From positions 2,914,001-2,978,000 of the forward strand of contig NZ_OY762229.1 of NCBI RefSeq assembly GCF_963665355.1: 64,000 nt of DNA, given 5' to 3'. The notes below the pieces were generated by a model. The model had not been told where the DNA came from. It was given only the letters and a program-made list of their open reading frames with translations, and did not search any database. The stretch comes from an uncultured Desulfobacter sp. (GTDB lineage Bacteria; Desulfobacterota; Desulfobacteria; Desulfobacterales; Desulfobacteraceae). Shown here piece after piece: positions 34,823-44,308 of this stretch; within the stretch, counting starts at the first letter, position 1; every line of letters starts with the position of its first letter. The translations under genes were made by a program, and so were the position numbers.

Positions 34823-37108
34823 TTAGAATTTATACGTCAGTTTTATGCCAAAGGTTCTGGGCTGGCCCACCAAAGCGATAACATCGCTGGAATCAAGCCC
34901 GAGCTGCTCATTGGTGTAATACTCTTCGCCGGTGAGGTTTTTGGCATAAAGATCCACAGCCCAGTTTCCCTTCCGGGTTTCAAACCGGATCAGGGCATTG
35001 AGCAGGGCATAGGCGTCCTGACTGGTCGCGTCAAGTTCGTACTGGTTGAAGTAGGTTTTGTCCTTCCATGACACATCCCCCCTGAAGGTCAAAAAACCCT
35101 GGGACAGTTCAAATACATACTGGGCCCCGAGGCAAAGTTTCCATTCCGGTGCATAGGCCAGCTGGTTACCGGATACATCCACTGTGGCCGTGCTGTCGTA
35201 TGGATCAATGGCCGTAAAGTTGTCATACTGGCCGTTGAGGTAAGATGCCGTGGCATTGAGAGTCACTGCGGGCAGGGGACGGGCCAGCAACTCAAGTTCC
35301 ACCCCTTTAATTGAGGCTTCTGCCGCGTTGCTGGATATGGAATACCCGTTGACGATGGTGGAGACCTGCATATCCTTGTAATCAATATAAAATGCGGTGA
35401 GATTAGCCCGCAGGCGGTTGTCAAACCAATCGGTTTTGATGCCTGCTTCATAACTCCAGGTGTACTCGGGCTCTATCCTGGAATCGCCGGTAAATCCGTA
35501 CAAGGTATTGTTAAGATCAAAATGGCCGGGCCTGAATCCTCTGGCCGCACTGGCATACACCAGGGCGTTATCGCAAACTTGGTAATCAAGGCCAATCTTT
35601 GGGGTGACGGATTCAAAATCGGCTTCATTCGTTGCATTGATTTCAGAGGTGCCAGTGCTTCCATAATCGGCGATCAATGCTGTTGCCATTTTTTTTTCGT
35701 CTTTGCTGTACCGGATGCCGGCTTCCAGATTCAACCGCTTTGTGGCGGCATATTTCAGGTTGGCAAACCCGGCATAGGACTTGGTTTCAAATGAGGATGG
35801 TCCGTCAAAGCCCCAGGTTTCATCCAGCGCAGACCCAAGCATGGACGCCGGAAAGCTTTGGATTAATTCTGTGTATTCAGACGTTTGCTTGTGCAGAAAA
35901 ATACCGGCCACCCACTGCCAGGAGTCCCACTGGGCCTGGAGCTGGAGCTCTTCGCTGAACTGTTCCACCTCTTCGGAGCTCTTGTTGGTGATCAGGTCAA
36001 GATCGGTGCCGTCATTGTCGTAGAGAAGATCCCTTTCATAGCTGCGTACCGTGGTGATGGAGCGGATGAGCATGTTTTTGGGAAGCTTGATACTGGCATT
36101 GGCAGACACACCGCTCACTTTCATTTTGTCGTAGCTGTCTACATCCGAGTAAAAATCGTAAAACCCGTCCGCAACCTTTGCACCCAGTCCTGTGGCAAAA
36201 AATCCGTCGCTGGTGATCAATTTATAGCCGGACCCCTTATTGTCTGTTTCGTAATAATCTGCTGACAGGCGGATATCCACTATGTTACTGGGGGTGAAGT
36301 ACAGCTTTCCGCGCACCCCTGTGTAATTGCTGTCTTCGGCATCGGAACCCGTGCCTTTGTTTTCAAGGTAGCCGTCCTGCTGGTTGTGTGAGATGGACAG
36401 GCGGCCTTTGAGTTTGTCCTTTACTATCGGGCCTGACAAGGAAGCGTCCAGACGGAATTTATCGAAGCTTGCGTACTCAAGGCTGGAGGAGAGGTGTACT
36501 TCATCTGTTGGATCCTGGGTGATGATGTTAATGGCCCCGCCGTTGGCGCCTCTGCCATACAGGGTGCCCTGGGGGCCGCGCAGTATTTCAATGCGCTGGA
36601 CATCAATGAAATCGGTGTTGGCCCCATATCCGCCCTCAAGATAGGCCCCGTCCAGGTAATAGGCCACATTGGACTCCCCGCCGTAAAAACCGGAAACAAT
36701 ATTGCCCACACCCCGGATAAAGGCCTGGGGTTCGCCCCTGAAGTTGGGGAATTCTGCATTGGGCACCCATTGGGTCAGGTCCCGCATGTCCATGACACCT
36801 GTGTTTTTCAGGGTCTCCTCTGAAAACGCGCTGATGGCAATGGGGGTTTCCTGAATTTTGGTTTCGCCTGTTTTGGTGGCTGTGGTCACCACATCTTCCA
36901 GGGTATAGTCGCCCTGGCCCTGGCCCTGGTCCTGGTCCTGGACGGTGGTGGCCTCCTGCTGCCCGGAAGTATCTTCACCCGACGGGTCTTGCCCGGCCTG
37001 GACCACGTTGTACAGAAAAAAGAGCATCAAAAGTGCGCAGAGGAATATGCCTGGTTTAAATCGTCGATGCCTTTCGGTTGTTAACCAATTGTGCTGTGCT
37101 GTGTTCAT
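34823..37108 (-). CDS. TonB-dependent outer membrane receptor (no STN domain)
   Basis: 761 residues from ATG 37108, chosen for the ribosome site GGGGAGA; an in-frame ATG at 37150 is less likely. A signal peptide ends near 'NVVQAG', then a Gln/Asp/Gly-rich linker (QDQDQGQGQG), a TonB box 'LEDVVTTATK', a plug (about 80-200) with 'IEILRGPQGTLYGRGANGGA', and a 22-strand-type barrel ending in 'GIKLTYKF'. It is a paralogue of the second receptor (both share 'VPNAEF' and 'SNVAYYLDG'). It lies upstream of the S12 hydrolase and epimerase; peptide ligands are an inference from that context. Confidence 0.92.
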   Translation of the reverse strand: MNTAQHNWLTTERHRRFKPGIFLCALLMLFFLYNVVQAGQDPSGEDTSGQQEATTVQDQDQGQGQGDYTLEDVVTTATKTGETKIQETPIAISAFSEETLKNTGVMDMRDLTQWVPNAEFPNFRGEPQAFIRGVGNIVSGFYGGESNVAYYLDGAYLEGGYGANTDFIDVQRIEILRGPQGTLYGRGANGGAINIITQDPTDEVHLSSSLEYASFDKFRLDASLSGPIVKDKLKGRLSISHNQQDGYLENKGTGSDAEDSNYTGVRGKLYFTPSNIVDIRLSADYYETDNKGSGYKLITSDGFFATGLGAKVADGFYDFYSDVDSYDKMKVSGVSANASIKLPKNMLIRSITTVRSYERDLLYDNDGTDLDLITNKSSEEVEQFSEELQLQAQWDSWQWVAGIFLHKQTSEYTELIQSFPASMLGSALDETWGFDGPSSFETKSYAGFANLKYAATKRLNLEAGIRYSKDEKKMATALIADYGSTGTSEINATNEADFESVTPKIGLDYQVCDNALVYASAARGFRPGHFDLNNTLYGFTGDSRIEPEYTWSYEAGIKTDWFDNRLRANLTAFYIDYKDMQVSTIVNGYSISSNAAEASIKGVELELLARPLPAVTLNATASYLNGQYDNFTAIDPYDSTATVDVSGNQLAYAPEWKLCLGAQYVFELSQGFLTFRGDVSWKDKTYFNQYELDATSQDAYALLNALIRFETRKGNWAVDLYAKNLTGEEYYTNEQLGLDSSDVIALVGQPRTFGIKLTYKF

Positions 37109-37308
37109 TTTCTCTCCCCTTGTCTTGTTTTTTTTCTTCCCAAAAAACACTTTGGGTTGCCCATGATGACAAAATTGTAATAGTCAAAAGATCCAAAAAT
37201 ATCGATGTGGGTATAGACGGGGGGAGAGCAAAACAGGTTAATTTTTTTTTAGATGGTGTTTGGACTAAAAGTTACCCAAACCTAGGAATCGGACAAAAGG
37301 GGCTGTTT

Positions 37309-39423
37309 TTACTCATCATAAAAATTCATATTATATTTTTTCCATATATCCAGCGCAATGCACAAGGGTTTAATCATGGGGACAGTATAGGTATGCAGTT
37401 TTCTGTCCGCCATAAAGGATCTGCAATGATCCACGTATTGGCTGAACCCCCTGGGGGATATAATCAAGGGCTTGGCCAGTTCCTGTTTGAGCTCCACCAG
37501 GCGCTCGGGCAGGTATTCGCTTAAAAGGGGCACCTGCAGATAGACGGCTGCTATAATCACATCCGTATTGGGATCCTGGTCCACAATTTTGATGGCTTCA
37601 AGCAGTCGTTCATCCCGGCAGTTGCCCAGAAGATCAATGGGGTTGCTGCCTGCATTGCCCAATATCTTATCTTTTACCGCCAGTTGATCCGGTTTGAGAT
37701 CTTTTTCAATCAGGTTTTTTAACTTTTGCCTGGTTTCAGGCGCAAACTGCGAAAGCGCCATCCGGTTTTCCGTAATCTGATCCGCCAGGAGAATCCCCGC
37801 TCCGCCCCCGACACTGACCACGGCAATGCGGTTGCCGCAGGTTTTGGGCTGGCTGGTGAGAATGGACAGGATATTCACCATAATTTTAGGGTCTTCTGTC
37901 AGCGTTTCAATCAGATAAAAACCGGCCTGGTCACAACAGGCCCTGAATGCATCATGGGAGCCGGCAAGGGATGCCGTATGGGACAGGGCCGCCTTGGCTC
38001 CGCCCCCCGTGCCGCCCTTGATAACCACCACGGGTTTCTTCTGGGCCACCTTTTTGCCTACCTGCAGCAATTTAAGGCCGTCCGCCACACCTTCCAGGTA
38101 GATGGCAATGAGTTTTATCTGCGGATCATCCCCCATGTGGGACAGTATTTCAGGCACCCCGCATACGGCGGCATTTCCAATGGAGACCCATTTGCCAAGG
38201 TGCTGGCGGTCCGCCCCCAGCATTTCAATCAGCTCAAGGCCGATGCCCCCGCTTTGGGATATCACGCCGACGCAATTGGGACGGGAAACGGGAACAGAGC
38301 GCTGTACCGGAATATAATTGGTGTTTAATCCTGAAAAATTATCAATCACACCCATGCAGTTCGGGCCGATGAATGCCACCTTATAGGTTTCACTCAAGTT
38401 TATTAATTTTTCTTTCAGATCCAGACGGCCCATCTCTTCAAAACCGTCACTGAAAATAATGGCTCCTTTGCCGCCCAGTTTGCAAAAATGTTCAAAAATA
38501 GAGACGGTCTTTTCCGAACTTACTGCAAAAACACAGACGTCAGGCACCTCGGGAAGAGCCTCAAGGCTTGGGTAACAGGTCAGCCCGTGGATGGTTTTAA
38601 GTCTCGGATGAACCGGATAAAGCCTTTTGATTTTCATGCAGTTTTTTAAAATAACACCGCCCTGGGTGCCTGGCCTGGACGCGCCCACAACGGCCACTGA
38701 TCCGGCATTGAAAATGGCATCCACGCTTTTGCGTTTCCAGCCGCTGATGTTTTTGGAAGCCGGCACCACAAGATCAGGATCCCTGATCAGCCGGGTATCC
38801 ACAATGGCATATCCGTTTTCAAACACCATGACCGGGTTTAAATCCAGCTCGCAGATATCGGGGTTTTCCGCCATCAGTCTGGATACCCGGATGGTCAGTT
38901 CAATGATGGCTTGCCTGTCGTAAACCTTTCCCCGAAAACCCTCCAAAATCTTGCCTGCACGGGTATTGTTGAGCATGCGTTTCACATCCTTGGGTGTGAG
39001 CACCCCAATTGCCTGGGCTACATCCGAAAACAGCTCCACATAAATGCCGCCCATCCCCACCATGGTGATGGGGCCAAACCCCGGATCTTGTCTGGCCCCC
39101 ACAAGCAGTTCAAACCCTTTTTCCACCATCTTCTGGACAAGCACGCCCTCTTTATTTTCCCTGGAAAAACCGCCCATTAGCTTTTCCATTGATTCCAGGG
39201 CAGATGCCACTTCCTCGGCACTCTTCAGATTCAGGCGCACACCGCCCCGGTCGGATTTATGGACAATTTTTTTTGAAATCGTTTTTATGACCACCGGATA
39301 GCCGATGTCCCGGGCGGCCTCCAACGCCTCTTTACGGCAGTAAACCTGTTTTCCCCAAGGCAAGATATTGTATTTAGACAAAATTCGTGTGCTTTGTTCA
39401 AAATCCAACTGATATTTTTTCAC
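37309..39423 (-). CDS. ADP-forming acyl-CoA synthetase (fused beta-alpha)
   Basis: 704 residues from GTG 39423, which has AAGGA upstream; an ATG at 39516 in frame lacks one. Order: ATP-grasp domain (beta part, about 1-225, 'VVIKTISKKIVHKSDRGGV' and 'MVGMGGIYVELFSD'), CoA-binding domain (about 235-365, 'NAGSVAVVGASRPGTQGG'), and succinyl-CoA-ligase-like domain with the phospho-His region 'GGGAKAALSHTASLAGSHDA'. The enzyme interconverts acetyl-CoA or other acyl-CoAs, ADP and phosphate with acid, CoA and ATP. In this island it would recover ATP from 2-oxoacids made by amino-acid deamination. It lies between the two TonB receptor genes. Confidence 0.88.
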   Translation of the reverse strand: MKKYQLDFEQSTRILSKYNILPWGKQVYCRKEALEAARDIGYPVVIKTISKKIVHKSDRGGVRLNLKSAEEVASALESMEKLMGGFSRENKEGVLVQKMVEKGFELLVGARQDPGFGPITMVGMGGIYVELFSDVAQAIGVLTPKDVKRMLNNTRAGKILEGFRGKVYDRQAIIELTIRVSRLMAENPDICELDLNPVMVFENGYAIVDTRLIRDPDLVVPASKNISGWKRKSVDAIFNAGSVAVVGASRPGTQGGVILKNCMKIKRLYPVHPRLKTIHGLTCYPSLEALPEVPDVCVFAVSSEKTVSIFEHFCKLGGKGAIIFSDGFEEMGRLDLKEKLINLSETYKVAFIGPNCMGVIDNFSGLNTNYIPVQRSVPVSRPNCVGVISQSGGIGLELIEMLGADRQHLGKWVSIGNAAVCGVPEILSHMGDDPQIKLIAIYLEGVADGLKLLQVGKKVAQKKPVVVIKGGTGGGAKAALSHTASLAGSHDAFRACCDQAGFYLIETLTEDPKIMVNILSILTSQPKTCGNRIAVVSVGGGAGILLADQITENRMALSQFAPETRQKLKNLIEKDLKPDQLAVKDKILGNAGSNPIDLLGNCRDERLLEAIKIVDQDPNTDVIIAAVYLQVPLLSEYLPERLVELKQELAKPLIISPRGFSQYVDHCRSFMADRKLHTYTVPMIKPLCIALDIWKKYNMNFYDE

Positions 39424-39470
39424 GGTATGGTCTCTTCCTTTTTCCCGGTTTGAAAATGTTGCTTTAAAAA

Positions 39471-39690
39471 TCATATAGACGTTGGGGCGATGAGTTTGGC
39501 CTGCATTTTGTGACATTAATTTGGGATCTCGCCCTGGCCGGCGTCACCAAAATGATCCCCTTTGACGAGGTGGCGCAGGCCATGCGCCGGGTTGGCCGCC
39601 TGATGTCACCGGCCCCCAGGGAGATCGCCGGGGGCGGCCTGGCCTGGCTGCAACGCCGCCGGGAAATAGAAATTTTATGCAATCCTGGGG
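39471..39690 (+). pseudogene. Remnant of L-serine dehydratase alpha chain C-terminus
   Basis: On the plus strand, opposite the surrounding operon, a frame of about 70 codons reads 'LIWDLALAGVTKMIPFDEV', 'AQAMRRVGRLMSPAPREI' and 'AGGGLAWL'. It closely matches the C-terminal end of L-serine dehydratases (usual form IPFDEVxxAMxxVG...LRETAxGGLA). There is no start or iron-sulfur part. It is a truncated fossil squeezed between the acyl-CoA synthetase and the STN receptor, in a GC-richer patch than its neighbours. Confidence 0.5.
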
Positions 39691-42213
39691 CTAAAACCGG
39701 TATGTCAGACGAACGCCGAACATCCGTGGGGCGCCCATGGATGCCACTATGTTGGTGCTGTCCAGCTCCATGAATTTATAGGTGTAGTATTTTTCGTTGG
39801 TCAGGTTTTTTCCGTAAAGGTCGGCGGCCCATCTGCCGTCACGGGTTTCGTACCGGATCTGGGCGTTCACAATGGTATAGGCGTCCTGGCTGGTGGCTTC
39901 GGACTGGTAATGGTCAAAATAGAATTTATCCCGCCATGTGACATTACCGGCCAGGGCCACAAAACCCCATTGGGACAGGGCAATTATATACTGGGTCCCG
40001 AAACAGAACTTGAATTTCGGTGTAAAGGGCAGCCGGTTGCCGGTGGTGCTGATGGTCCCGGATACGCCGGAAGATGAAGAGGTGTACAGAGGATTGACGG
40101 CATTGCCATAATCGGTGAATTCTGAATCCAGATATGAAGCGGCGGCAAACAGGCTTAACCGGGGCAGGGGCCGGGCGCGAATCTCGAGTTCAACACCTTT
40201 GACTTCGGCTTTTGGAGCATTGCCGGATAATATGGCCGACCCCGTGCTGGTATCGATCTGCAGGTTTTTATAGTCAATGTAGAATACCGCCAGGTTGGCC
40301 ATCAGGCGGTGGTCGAACCACTGGGTTTTCAACCCGGATTCATAGCTCCAGATATCCTGGGGATCAAGGCCCGGGTCCTGGCCGTACAGGGTATTGCTGA
40401 ACTGAAGATATCCCAGCCGTGAGCTGCGCGCTACGGTGGCATACCAAAGCGCATCCGGTGCAACCCTGTAATCAACGGCGAATTTGGGCAAAAACCGTTG
40501 CAGCTTTTTTTCTTCATCAAATGATGACAGCGTAATCGTGCCGGGGTCGGCCTCGGGACAGGCAGACGCCTTTTTGGTGTCGTTGTTCCAGCGCAACCCG
40601 GCTTCAAGCCCAAGGCGTTTTGTGACGGCATACCGGGTATTTGCATAGGCGGCAAAGGTTTGGGTCTCAACATCAAAGGGGCCTTGGAAAACAAAGGTCT
40701 GCCCCGGCATGTCGAAATAGATGCCGTCAAGTTTCTGGATCAGGTAATCCGAGGCCTTCTGGGAGTTAAAAAACAGGCCCGTCATCCAGGTCCAGGGGCC
40801 TTGCACCCCGTAAAGCTGGATTTGCTGGGATCTCTGGCTGACCTCTATGGATTCATCATTGACCAGGAAATCAAGTTGGGAAGCGTCATGGTCAAAAGTC
40901 AAATCCCGTTTAAATTTCTGGTAACCTGTAATTGAGTTCAAGGTGATCGTATCGGACAGGCGTGCATTGATCACCGCTGAAAAACCTAAGGCGCTGCTGT
41001 CGTCATTGGCTGCGGCATCCGTGGCAAAATCGTAAAATCCGGACGGTACCTTTGCGCCGTAATCCGTGGCAAGGCTGCCCTGGTCAGAGATCAGTTTATA
41101 GCCCGGGCCTGTGGTGTCTGTTTCATAATAGTTCCCTGTCAGGCGGACCTCCATGCGGTCCGACGGGGTCAGGGTAACCTTGGCCCGGACCCCGGTAAAG
41201 TCCTGGTCTTCGGCATCCTGGCCCGGTCCCTGGTTGCTGAGCCAGCCGTCCTGCTGGGTGTGGGTCACAGCCAGTCTGGACTTGATCTTATCTTTGACCA
41301 CCGGGCCCGATACCACGGCATCCAGCCGCTGTTTATTGTAACTGCCGTACTCCAGACCCACAAGGTATTCCGGCTCATCTGTGGGGCTGCAGGTGACGAT
41401 GTTCACGGCCCCGCCGCCGGCGGAACTGCCGGATACGGTTCCCTGGGGTCCGCGCAGGACTTCAATGCGCTGGACATCAAACAGGGCCATGTCCATCCCG
41501 AATCCGTTTTCAATGTAAATCCCGTCCAGGTAATAGGCCACATTGGAATCCGCCCCGTAGAAATCCGGCAACTGTGCGCCCACACCCCGGATAAATCCCA
41601 TGGGGTAGCCCCTGAACTGGGAGAATTCGGCATTGGGTACCCACAGGCCCAAATCCTGGATGGCGGTTGTGGTGGACATTCCTAACGAATCGCCGGACAA
41701 CACGCTGGCCGACCCGGATGTGTTTTGCAGCCGGGCCTGTGCCGCTTCCGTGGATGTCACCACCAGGGGGGGCAGGGTGTACTCCTTGGGTTGGGGGGTG
41801 TTTGACGCAGGCGTGGTTTCGGATCGGGTGGCCGGCTCGTTTTGTGCAGGGTTTGGGCTCAACCCTTTTGGTGTAGTATTGCCATTATCTGATTTTTTTG
41901 TGACCGCCACAGTGCGGCTGCTGGTTGACTTGAATGTCAGACCCGTTCCTTCAAGCATGATTTCAAGGGCCCGGATCGGCGTGTAAACCCCCTGGACAGG
42001 GCGGGTCATTGTTTTTCCCACAATCTGTTCGGAAAACATGATGCCCATGCCGGTGATTTCGGACAGTTCACGAAGGCTTTTCGGGACTTCTTTGGCCGGG
42101 ATACTGATATACGACGCAACGGGGGCTGAACCGGCAAAAGCTGTGTTTCCGGCAAGAAACAAAAAAACAATAATAAAAACCACGCAACGGGTTACAGCAT
42201 GGTGTGCCGGCAT
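39691..42213 (-). CDS. TonB-dependent receptor with STN signalling domain
   Basis: 840 residues. A signal peptide ends at 'NTAFAG', then an STN domain (about 35-105, 'SLRELSEITGMGIMFSEQIV' and 'RALEIMLEGTGLTFKST'), a linker, a TonB box 'LPPLVVTSTEA', a plug ('IEVLRGPQGTVSGSSAGGGA') and a barrel ending 'FGVRLTYRF'. STN domains contact a FecR-type anti-sigma protein, and an ECF sigma factor/FecR pair is encoded divergently 203 bp away, so this is a transducer that probably controls its own operon when its ligand binds outside. First gene of the 13-gene minus-strand run. Confidence 0.92.
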   Translation of the reverse strand: MPAHHAVTRCVVFIIVFLFLAGNTAFAGSAPVASYISIPAKEVPKSLRELSEITGMGIMFSEQIVGKTMTRPVQGVYTPIRALEIMLEGTGLTFKSTSSRTVAVTKKSDNGNTTPKGLSPNPAQNEPATRSETTPASNTPQPKEYTLPPLVVTSTEAAQARLQNTSGSASVLSGDSLGMSTTTAIQDLGLWVPNAEFSQFRGYPMGFIRGVGAQLPDFYGADSNVAYYLDGIYIENGFGMDMALFDVQRIEVLRGPQGTVSGSSAGGGAVNIVTCSPTDEPEYLVGLEYGSYNKQRLDAVVSGPVVKDKIKSRLAVTHTQQDGWLSNQGPGQDAEDQDFTGVRAKVTLTPSDRMEVRLTGNYYETDTTGPGYKLISDQGSLATDYGAKVPSGFYDFATDAAANDDSSALGFSAVINARLSDTITLNSITGYQKFKRDLTFDHDASQLDFLVNDESIEVSQRSQQIQLYGVQGPWTWMTGLFFNSQKASDYLIQKLDGIYFDMPGQTFVFQGPFDVETQTFAAYANTRYAVTKRLGLEAGLRWNNDTKKASACPEADPGTITLSSFDEEKKLQRFLPKFAVDYRVAPDALWYATVARSSRLGYLQFSNTLYGQDPGLDPQDIWSYESGLKTQWFDHRLMANLAVFYIDYKNLQIDTSTGSAILSGNAPKAEVKGVELEIRARPLPRLSLFAAASYLDSEFTDYGNAVNPLYTSSSSGVSGTISTTGNRLPFTPKFKFCFGTQYIIALSQWGFVALAGNVTWRDKFYFDHYQSEATSQDAYTIVNAQIRYETRDGRWAADLYGKNLTNEKYYTYKFMELDSTNIVASMGAPRMFGVRLTYRF

Positions 42214-42416
42214 TTAAAGGCCTATTTTACATTTTTTATAAGGGCGGCAACGCGCTTAACATAATCCTGTGCCCTTCTAACGCCTGAGGATTTCAATATG
42301 AATCAAGAAAGATGGCATAAGGTTTCAGGATTGTCAAATGCCTGAATTGTGGCTACACTTTATAAATAATTATTTTTTTTATTACCCTTTTTTGTCCGGT
42401 CCCCGTCTGAATATAA

Positions 42417-43034
42417 ATGAAGAACTGGTTTAAGAAAAAAAATACCGAAGATAATATCTGGACAGGAAAGACAGATTTGGAAGCCATTGATTTAGAAGCA
42501 CCGGCGGCAAACCGGTTTAAAGCAAAACCCGGTGTCCGCCATCAGGTTGTCGTCGATATCTTTAACAATTACCACGAAGAACTTGAAAAATATCTGTTGC
42601 GGCGCCTGGATTCCCGGGAAGATGCCAAGGAGATTGCCCAGGAGGTTTTTGTCAGGGTGCTGCGTAAAAGCGGGCAGGAGGAGCTGCTGTATCCCCGGGC
42701 CTTTATCTTCACCGTAGCAGCCAATTTACTCAAAGACCGGTTGCGCACTAAAATTACCCATGCTGTTGACCGCCATGAGCCCATTACGGAAGACGCATAC
42801 CCCTGTTCCGCCGCATCCCCGGAGCAGGAGGTGCGGTTCAAAGAATCTTTGGATATCCTGGCCCGGGTGCTGGAGCAATCAAGGCCTGTGACCAAAAGAG
42901 CCTTTATTCTGAATCGCTTCAAGGGGCTGACATACGAGCAGATCGCATCGGAACTTGACATATCCAGAAGCATGGTCAAACATCATATCAGTTCTGTACT
43001 TGTGGATTGCCGCAAGGCGCTAAAAGGAAGCTAA
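42417..43034 (+). CDS. ECF-type RNA polymerase sigma factor (FecI-like)
   Basis: 205 residues with sigma region 2 ('SREDAKEIAQEVFVRVLRKS', about 70-90, and 'RAFIFTVAANLLKDRLR') and region 4 with a helix-turn-helix ('GLTYEQIASELDISRSMVKH'). It begins the two-gene unit with FecR, which starts 2 bp after its stop. It likely directs transcription of the divergent receptor operon when released by the FecR protein. No start-proximal ribosome site stands out. Confidence 0.9.
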   Translation: MKNWFKKKNTEDNIWTGKTDLEAIDLEAPAANRFKAKPGVRHQVVVDIFNNYHEELEKYLLRRLDSREDAKEIAQEVFVRVLRKSGQEELLYPRAFIFTVAANLLKDRLRTKITHAVDRHEPITEDAYPCSAASPEQEVRFKESLDILARVLEQSRPVTKRAFILNRFKGLTYEQIASELDISRSMVKHHISSVLVDCRKALKGS

Positions 43035-43036
43035 GA

Positions 43037-44128
43037 ATGACGCAGGAAAAGAATAAACCGTCCGGAAACGGCGTGAATCATACAACCATTGCGGCTGCTG
43101 ACTGGGTTGTCCGCCTTAAGGATGATGCCGGGCCGGTCCGGGGTGAAACCGATTTTTATGAATGGCTGGCCCGTGACCCGGCCAATCAAACGGAATTCCA
43201 GGCCATAGATGAGATCTGGGAGCAGTTTGGGGAACTTAAAGATCATCCCATGGTGGTCCGGGAATTGGGAAAACAAACCGATCAGGTTCATAAAATCGGT
43301 TTTCTTCAGCGTGTCAGGCAGTATTTTTGCGTAAGGCCCGGGCTGCTGCCGGCAGGAACTCTTGCCGGTGTTCTGCTGGTGGCCGCCGTCCTGTGGGGGA
43401 TAAAGGCGCCGCTGTTTACCCGGCCTGTCCCGGCGGTTGTTTTCAGCACCCGGATTGGGGAGCAGAAAACCATTCGCCTGGAAGACGGTTCCAAGGTATT
43501 TATGGATACGGCCACAACCATTTCAGCCCGGTTGGGAAAACAGTTGCGGCAGGTAGAGCTTATGTCCGGCAGGGCACAATTCTCCGTGGTGCATGATGCA
43601 TCCCGGCCTTTTCTGGTCACTGCGGGTCCTGCCGATGTGCGGGTTTTGGGCACCGTGTTTGATGTGTTTAAACCCGGCCGGGACAAGGTGGTGGTCTCCG
43701 TTCTCAAGGGCCGGGTTCTTGTGGCCGGGCAGACCGGCAACCGGCAGTCAAAGCCGTCTGCCGTTTCGGAAAACGCCTTGCAGGTGGACGGCCCCGGCCA
43801 GAAAATTCTGGTCCCGGGGCAGCAGGTGGTGGTGGATGACACAAAACAGCTGTCGGCATTGCAGAGCGTTGATGTGAAAACATTGGAAACCTGGGCTGCC
43901 GGAAAGTTTGATTTCCAGATGGCCCCCTTAAAAGAGATCATACCGGAGGTCAATCGTTATCTTAAGCATCCCATACGCATAGAAGACCCAGATCTTAAAG
44001 AGATGCGCGTCAGCCTGTTTTTCAGCAGGAGTGATGCCGGATTGTTTGTGGAAACGTTGAAAAAGACCCTTCTGGTCACTGCCAGGACTTTGCCGGACGG
44101 AAGTATCCTTCTTCTGGAGGCCAATTAA
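43037..44128 (+). CDS. FecR-family anti-sigma/sigma regulator
   Basis: 363 residues from ATG 43037, with AAGGA 8 bp upstream inside the sigma gene's end. A DUF4880 cytoplasmic domain (about 15-70, 'ADWVVRLKDDAGPV') is followed by one membrane helix (about 102-121, 'LAGVLLVAAVLWGI'), a periplasmic FecR domain ('RLEDGSKVFMDTATTISARL', 'VRVLGTVFDVFKPGRD') and a C-terminal STN-like fold ('MAPLKEIIPEVNRYLKHPIR'). It passes the receptor's signal to the sigma factor encoded just upstream. Confidence 0.9.
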   Translation: MTQEKNKPSGNGVNHTTIAAADWVVRLKDDAGPVRGETDFYEWLARDPANQTEFQAIDEIWEQFGELKDHPMVVRELGKQTDQVHKIGFLQRVRQYFCVRPGLLPAGTLAGVLLVAAVLWGIKAPLFTRPVPAVVFSTRIGEQKTIRLEDGSKVFMDTATTISARLGKQLRQVELMSGRAQFSVVHDASRPFLVTAGPADVRVLGTVFDVFKPGRDKVVVSVLKGRVLVAGQTGNRQSKPSAVSENALQVDGPGQKILVPGQQVVVDDTKQLSALQSVDVKTLETWAAGKFDFQMAPLKEIIPEVNRYLKHPIRIEDPDLKEMRVSLFFSRSDAGLFVETLKKTLLVTARTLPDGSILLLEAN

Positions 44129-44201
44129 TCCATACATTCAATACCCCCATGCCCTGGCGGGCACAACAACGCATGAAAGACACTTGATTTTTGAAGAAAA
44201 T

Positions 44202-44273
44202 GGTCATAACTATCCAAATTTTTTTATTCGCCAAAACAATATCATAAACAATATCATGAGGATAGCTATGACC
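44202..44273. repeat. Spaced 14-bp inverted repeat with a ten-codon gene stub
   Basis: GGTCATAACTATCC (44202-44215) and GGATAGCTATGACC (44260-44273) form an inverted repeat with one mismatch, 44 bp apart. The right arm contains GAGGA followed by an ATG and ten codons (MTKKADTTLN) to a stop, a good translation start with almost no gene, perhaps the N-terminal stub of a lost element. It is located between FecR and the convergent tryptophanase gene. Confidence 0.4.
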
Positions 44274-44308
44274 AAAAAAGCAGATACCACCTTAAATTGA
44301 TGTTGGTG

